Part shown: positions 7,386-10,054 of the stretch, piece by piece
Layout of the letters: each line of letters begins with the position of its first letter
Position numbering within the stretch: position 1 is the first letter of the stretch
Assembly (NCBI GenBank): GCA_009885595.1
Contig: VFKJ01000303.1
Coordinates: 1 to 10,054 of the forward strand
DNA: 10,054 nt
Reading direction: 5' to 3'
Origin: Myxococcales bacterium
GTDB lineage: Bacteria; Myxococcota; Myxococcia; Myxococcales; Myxococcaceae
Translations under genes and position numbers: made by a program
Notes under the pieces: model-generated
What the model saw: the letters and a program-made list of their open reading frames with translations, nothing else
Told to the model about the DNA's origin: nothing
Database searches by the model: none

Positions 7386-9311
7386 ATGAGGCTTTCCACT
7401 GTCCATCCGAACCCCGCGCGCCTCTCGGCGGTGGTGCTGCTGCGCGAGGCGAAGGTCGCGCTGGCTTGCGTGGCGGTGACCAACGAGGGGCTGACGGTGC
7501 GAGTCCCCGCGGCGAAAGCCCAGTGGCGCGCAGGTCAGCTCGTCACCCTCTGCGCGTTGCAGCAAGACGACGCCGTGCTGCTGCAAGAGCAACCCTGCGC
7601 GGTCGAGAGCACGCACTGCGCAGGTGATGGCGTCTGGCTGGTGAAGCTGCGCTTCCAGCCGCGCGACGAGGCGGGCACCCCGCTGCGCATCGCCAACGGC
7701 TCGCGCGTTCGCGCGGTGATCGCCGCGGGCCACCACTTCAGCGCCGGTGCCGATGACGGCTCCATCTCGCAGCGGTTCTCCGGCGCGCAGCTGGGGGCCC
7801 AGACCCTGCTGCTGGGCGGGCCGCAGCGCTCGGGCTCGAGCCCGTGGCTGCCGGGTCACCCGCTCACCCTGCGCTTCGAGCACGAGGGCCGCGCGCTGCA
7901 GGGCTACGCGAGGCTGGTGCGCGTCACCGAAGCGCAGTGGGAAGTGGCGCTGCCCCTGGTGTTGATCGAGCTGCCCCCGCGCGGCGCGCTCCACGCTTCC
8001 GCCGAGCAGGTCCAAACGACGCTCTCGCTCGTCTCTCCACTCTCCGGCCAGGTGCTGCGGCGCTGGGTGCTCGAGCTGAGCACCCGGGGCGCGCGGTTCG
8101 CCTGCGAGCCTCACGACGCCCTCCCGCCCGGGCTGCGCGTGGAGGCCGTGCTCGAGCTGGGGGGCGCGCCGCTGGCCCTGGCCGCGGTGGTGGAGACCGT
8201 GGGCCGAGGCGAGTGCCGCCTGCGCTTCGAGGCGATGAGCGAGCTCGACCGCCTCACCTTGATCGAGTTTCTGGCCTGCCACCGCATCGAGGGCGCCGCC
8301 AACGCCGAGGGCCTGGCCTCCGACACCCTCTCCTCGCTGTTCCGCTCGGAAGGGGTGGCGCCTCCGCGGCCCCCCCGGCCCGCCCCCGGGCTCTCCAAGG
8401 CCTTCGTGCTGCTGCGCGATGGCGAACCGGTGGGGCACGTCTCGGGGCTGCGCATCTATTCCCGCACCTGGCTCTCGGGGCACCTGCTGGTGAAGGCCGA
8501 CGTGCACGACGCGGCCACCCGCGCGCAGCAGCTGATGACCCTGAGCCTCGAGGCCGGCGAGGCGATGGCCGACGTCGAGTACGTGCGCGCGCTCTGGCGG
8601 ATGTCGAGCCGCAACGCCGCCCACATTCAGGGCGCGAGCTCGCCCCGCCTGCTGCGCTCGGGGCTGGTCTACCGCACCTCGTTCGAGCAGCTGCGTTTGC
8701 CGCTGGGCCCGTTGCCGGAGCCCGGCCCGCTGTTCGTGCGCGAGGCGGGCCCTGACGACGAGCGCGCCTTCCTCGCCTTCGTGGGCGCCACCGAAGAGGC
8801 GGTCAAGCTGCTCAGCGACGACCTGGTGCCCGGCGAGCTGCACCTCGAGAGCCTCTCGCCGCGCTTCGGGGCGGCCGGGCTGTCCCGCGGGCGCGCGCTC
8901 ACGGTGGTGGAAGATGAACACGGCGCCCCGCTGGGCTGGGCGCTGCTGCAGTCGATGTCGGCGGGGCTCGCCTGGGCCGAGCTGCACAGCGCCTTCCGCC
9001 TCTTCGTGCCCGAGCCGCAGGGGCCGCACGCTGCTGCCGCGCGCCGCTCGCTCTGCGCGCACGCCGCCCGCTACTTCGCTGCCCTGGGCCGCGGAGAAGC
9101 GGTGTGCCACGCCGCGCCCGCGGACCTCCCCTCGCTGCTCGAGCTGGGCTTCGTCAGCCAGGGCGCGATCTGCGAGTTCGGCGCGCATCGCTCGGCGCTG
9201 CCCGACTTCGCCCGCCAGCTCGTCTCCGTGCTCACCCGCCTGCCTCAGCGCGAGACCAAGCGGCGCGTTCACCGCAGCCCCCGAGGCCCACGCCCGCTCC
9301 CTCGTGCCTGA
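7386..9311 (+). CDS. PilZ-like / GNAT-like multidomain protein (641 aa)
   Basis: The N-terminal ~190 residues look like beta-rich, possibly degenerate PilZ-type repeats (AVTNEGLTVRVP, then a strand-rich segment). Residues about 195-298 resemble a PilZ domain: WVLELSTRGARF, then LPPGLRVEAVLEL, AAVVETVGRGECRLRF and a closing helix. Glu230 replaces the Asp/Asn of the (D/N)xSxxG motif and no RxxxR is clear, so cyclic-di-GMP binding is doubtful. After a Pro-rich linker (325-334), residues about 338-600 look like one or two GNAT-type acetyltransferase folds (DGEPVGHVSGLRIYSRTW; then LFVREAGPDDERAFLAF and TVVEDEHGAPLGWALL). The last ~25 residues are a basic tail. The ATG at 7386 lacks a Shine-Dalgarno; the upstream is pyrimidine-rich, so translation may rely on a very short leader. 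The acetylated target, if any, is unknown. It is 46 bp ahead of the HTH-receiver gene. Confidence 0.82.
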   Translation: MRLSTVHPNPARLSAVVLLREAKVALACVAVTNEGLTVRVPAAKAQWRAGQLVTLCALQQDDAVLLQEQPCAVESTHCAGDGVWLVKLRFQPRDEAGTPLRIANGSRVRAVIAAGHHFSAGADDGSISQRFSGAQLGAQTLLLGGPQRSGSSPWLPGHPLTLRFEHEGRALQGYARLVRVTEAQWEVALPLVLIELPPRGALHASAEQVQTTLSLVSPLSGQVLRRWVLELSTRGARFACEPHDALPPGLRVEAVLELGGAPLALAAVVETVGRGECRLRFEAMSELDRLTLIEFLACHRIEGAANAEGLASDTLSSLFRSEGVAPPRPPRPAPGLSKAFVLLRDGEPVGHVSGLRIYSRTWLSGHLLVKADVHDAATRAQQLMTLSLEAGEAMADVEYVRALWRMSSRNAAHIQGASSPRLLRSGLVYRTSFEQLRLPLGPLPEPGPLFVREAGPDDERAFLAFVGATEEAVKLLSDDLVPGELHLESLSPRFGAAGLSRGRALTVVEDEHGAPLGWALLQSMSAGLAWAELHSAFRLFVPEPQGPHAAAARRSLCAHAARYFAALGRGEAVCHAAPADLPSLLELGFVSQGAICEFGAHRSALPDFARQLVSVLTRLPQRETKRRVHRSPRGPRPLPRA

Positions 9312-9357
9312 ATTCTCGCAATCCTGCGTTTCCTTCGTTTCCTCTACTCTGCCCCCC
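9312..9357 (+). promoter_or_regulatory. Pyrimidine-rich leader with TACTCT -10-like box: candidate leaderless start
   Basis: This 46-bp gap contains TACTCT (9345-9350) exactly 7 nt before the ATG at 9358. A transcript starting at or next to the A of the ATG would therefore be leaderless. There is no Shine-Dalgarno; the stretch is C/T-rich. No good -35 is visible 16-18 bp upstream. This start lets the response-regulator gene be expressed independently of the PilZ-GNAT gene. Confidence 0.4.
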
Positions 9358-9942
9358 ATGCGCCTCCTCACCTCCCATGAAGTCGCGAACCTGCTGCAGG
9401 CCAGCCCGTCCTCGGTGCTCAAGTGGATCGAGCAGGGGAAGCTGAAGGCGTTCCGCACGCCGGGTGGTCATCGCCGGGTGGCGTCGGACGAGCTCGTCGG
9501 CTTTCTGCGCGCCCACCAACTGCCGGTGCCGCCGGAGCTGGAAGAAGAGAAGGTGCGGCTGCTGGTGATCGACGACGAGGCGCCGTACCTGCGGGCGCTG
9601 GGCGCGCTGCTCGCGCGGGCTGACGCGCGCGTCGAGGTCGACCTCGCCCAGAGCGCGCTGGATGGGCTGCTCAAGGTGGGCCTCACCCTGCCGCAGGTGG
9701 TGCTGCTCGACTCGTACATGCCCGGCATGGACGGGCTCGAGGTCTGCAAGCGGCTCAAGCAATCAGCCCAGACCGCTCACATCGCGGTGCTCGCCATGAG
9801 TGGCCGGCCCAGCGCGGAGCTGGAAAAGAAGTTCCTCGAAGCGGGCGCCGCCGCCTTCCTGGCCAAGCCCATTCAGCCCACAGCGGTGCTCTCGAAGCTC
9901 GAGGCCCTGGGGCTGGTGAGACCGAGACCGCGTTCAGCTTGA
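9358..9942 (+). CDS. Response regulator with N-terminal excisionase/MerR-type HTH and C-terminal receiver (194 aa)
   Basis: Residues 1-52 are a helix-turn-helix of the excisionase (HTH_17/BldC-like) type: TSHEVANLLQASPSSVLKWI, then the wing TPGGHRR (34-40) and ASDELVGFL. A charged linker (57-66) leads to a receiver domain (about 67-185). This has the acidic pair Asp72-Asp73, phospho-acceptor Asp118 in VVLLDSYMPGMDG, Ser148 and Lys170 (LAKPI), so phosphotransfer should work. Unusually for a DNA-binding regulator, the output domain precedes the receiver. It is a transcription regulator, probably soluble. The start ATG is chosen because the family begins there; the open frame upstream is antisense-free shadow of the preceding gene. 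The partner kinase is unknown; the hemerythrin kinase in this window has no paired regulator and is one candidate. It is followed after 38 bp by a second regulator gene. Confidence 0.93.
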   Translation: MRLLTSHEVANLLQASPSSVLKWIEQGKLKAFRTPGGHRRVASDELVGFLRAHQLPVPPELEEEKVRLLVIDDEAPYLRALGALLARADARVEVDLAQSALDGLLKVGLTLPQVVLLDSYMPGMDGLEVCKRLKQSAQTAHIAVLAMSGRPSAELEKKFLEAGAAAFLAKPIQPTAVLSKLEALGLVRPRPRSA

Positions 9943-9951
9943 AGTCGCACT

Positions 9952-9967
9952 CGTGCCGGGGGGCACG
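9952..9967 (+). promoter_or_regulatory. Short hairpin just upstream of the next gene's ribosome-binding site
   Basis: CGTGCC (9952-9957), loop GGGG, GGCACG (9962-9967) form a perfect 6-bp stem, ending 2 nt before the AAGGAG site at 9970-9975. No T-run follows, so it is unlikely to be a terminator. It may affect translation of the downstream gene or stabilise the message end. Confidence 0.3.
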
Positions 9968-9980
9968 CCAAGGAGTCACC

Positions 9981-10054
9981 ATGTCCTCTCGACCCGTGTT
10001 GATCGTTCACGCTGATCCCCGCCGCCGCAGTCAGGCGCGCGCGGTGATGGGCGA
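9981..10054 (+). CDS. Probable receiver-domain protein, 5' end only
   Basis: The ATG at 9981 has a strong AAGGAG 5 nt upstream. The 24 codons visible read MSSRPVLIVHADPRRRSQARAVM and onward, the beta1-alpha1 start of a response-regulator receiver: hydrophobic LIV, then an acidic residue where the metal-binding pocket begins (usually DD, here H-A-D), then a helix. It lies 38 bp after the HTH-receiver gene on the same strand, so the two are probably co-transcribed. The output domain and completeness cannot be judged from the fragment. Confidence 0.65.
   Translation, partial: MSSRPVLIVHADPRRRSQARAVMG

Noticed and set aside
7275..9458. Minus-strand open frame (727 codons) antisense to the PilZ-GNAT gene
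   Set aside because: Composition is Arg/Gln/Gly-rich with no recognisable motif; the plus strand has a plausible multidomain protein.

Overview
The window is very GC-rich bacterial DNA with almost no spacer and long antisense open frames. It most likely comes from a myxobacterium (Myxococcota, probably Cystobacterineae). The best clue is a secreted glycoside hydrolase with a Pro/Ser/Asp-Ala-Gly stalk and a C-terminal GCGC, hydrophobic and Arg-rich tail, matching the MYXO-CTERM sorting signal. A dense set of one- and two-component regulators fits the same assignment. No tRNA, rRNA, CRISPR array or insertion sequence was seen.

Region 1 (1-4415, minus strand) is a tight five-gene operon. In transcription order it encodes a small helical protein, a soluble hemerythrin-histidine kinase, an HDOD-domain protein, an unknown single-pass membrane protein and a type IV prepilin-like protein that runs off the left edge. 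The last four genes overlap as TGATG, ATGA and ATGA, so translational coupling is likely. The operon links an iron-dependent oxygen or redox sensor to a signalling scaffold and a pilin/pseudopilin.

Region 2 (4416-5669) begins with a divergent gene for a cobalamin-binding protein. It has a Cys4 zinc-ribbon-like N-terminus, a Trp-x9-Glu-His cap motif as in CarH-type B12 photoreceptors, and a degenerate B12 fold. It ends 5 bp from the end of a convergent gene for a 107-residue unknown protein. A B12 sensor without a DNA-binding domain next to a hemerythrin kinase operon is the most unusual feature here.

Region 3 (5744-7385) holds the secreted PslG/GH39-like glycosidase (minus strand). A 9-bp hairpin overlaps its stop codon. 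Upstream is a 192-bp divergent promoter region with three CACCTG/CAGGTG half-sites.

Region 4 (7386-10054, plus strand) encodes a PilZ-like/GNAT-like fusion, then a response regulator with an excisionase-type HTH in front of its receiver, whose start appears leaderless. Last is the beginning of another probable receiver-domain protein. Surface structures (pilin, secreted glycosidase) and signalling domains (hemerythrin, HDOD, B12, PilZ, receivers) dominate. Their joint action is an inference from proximity only.
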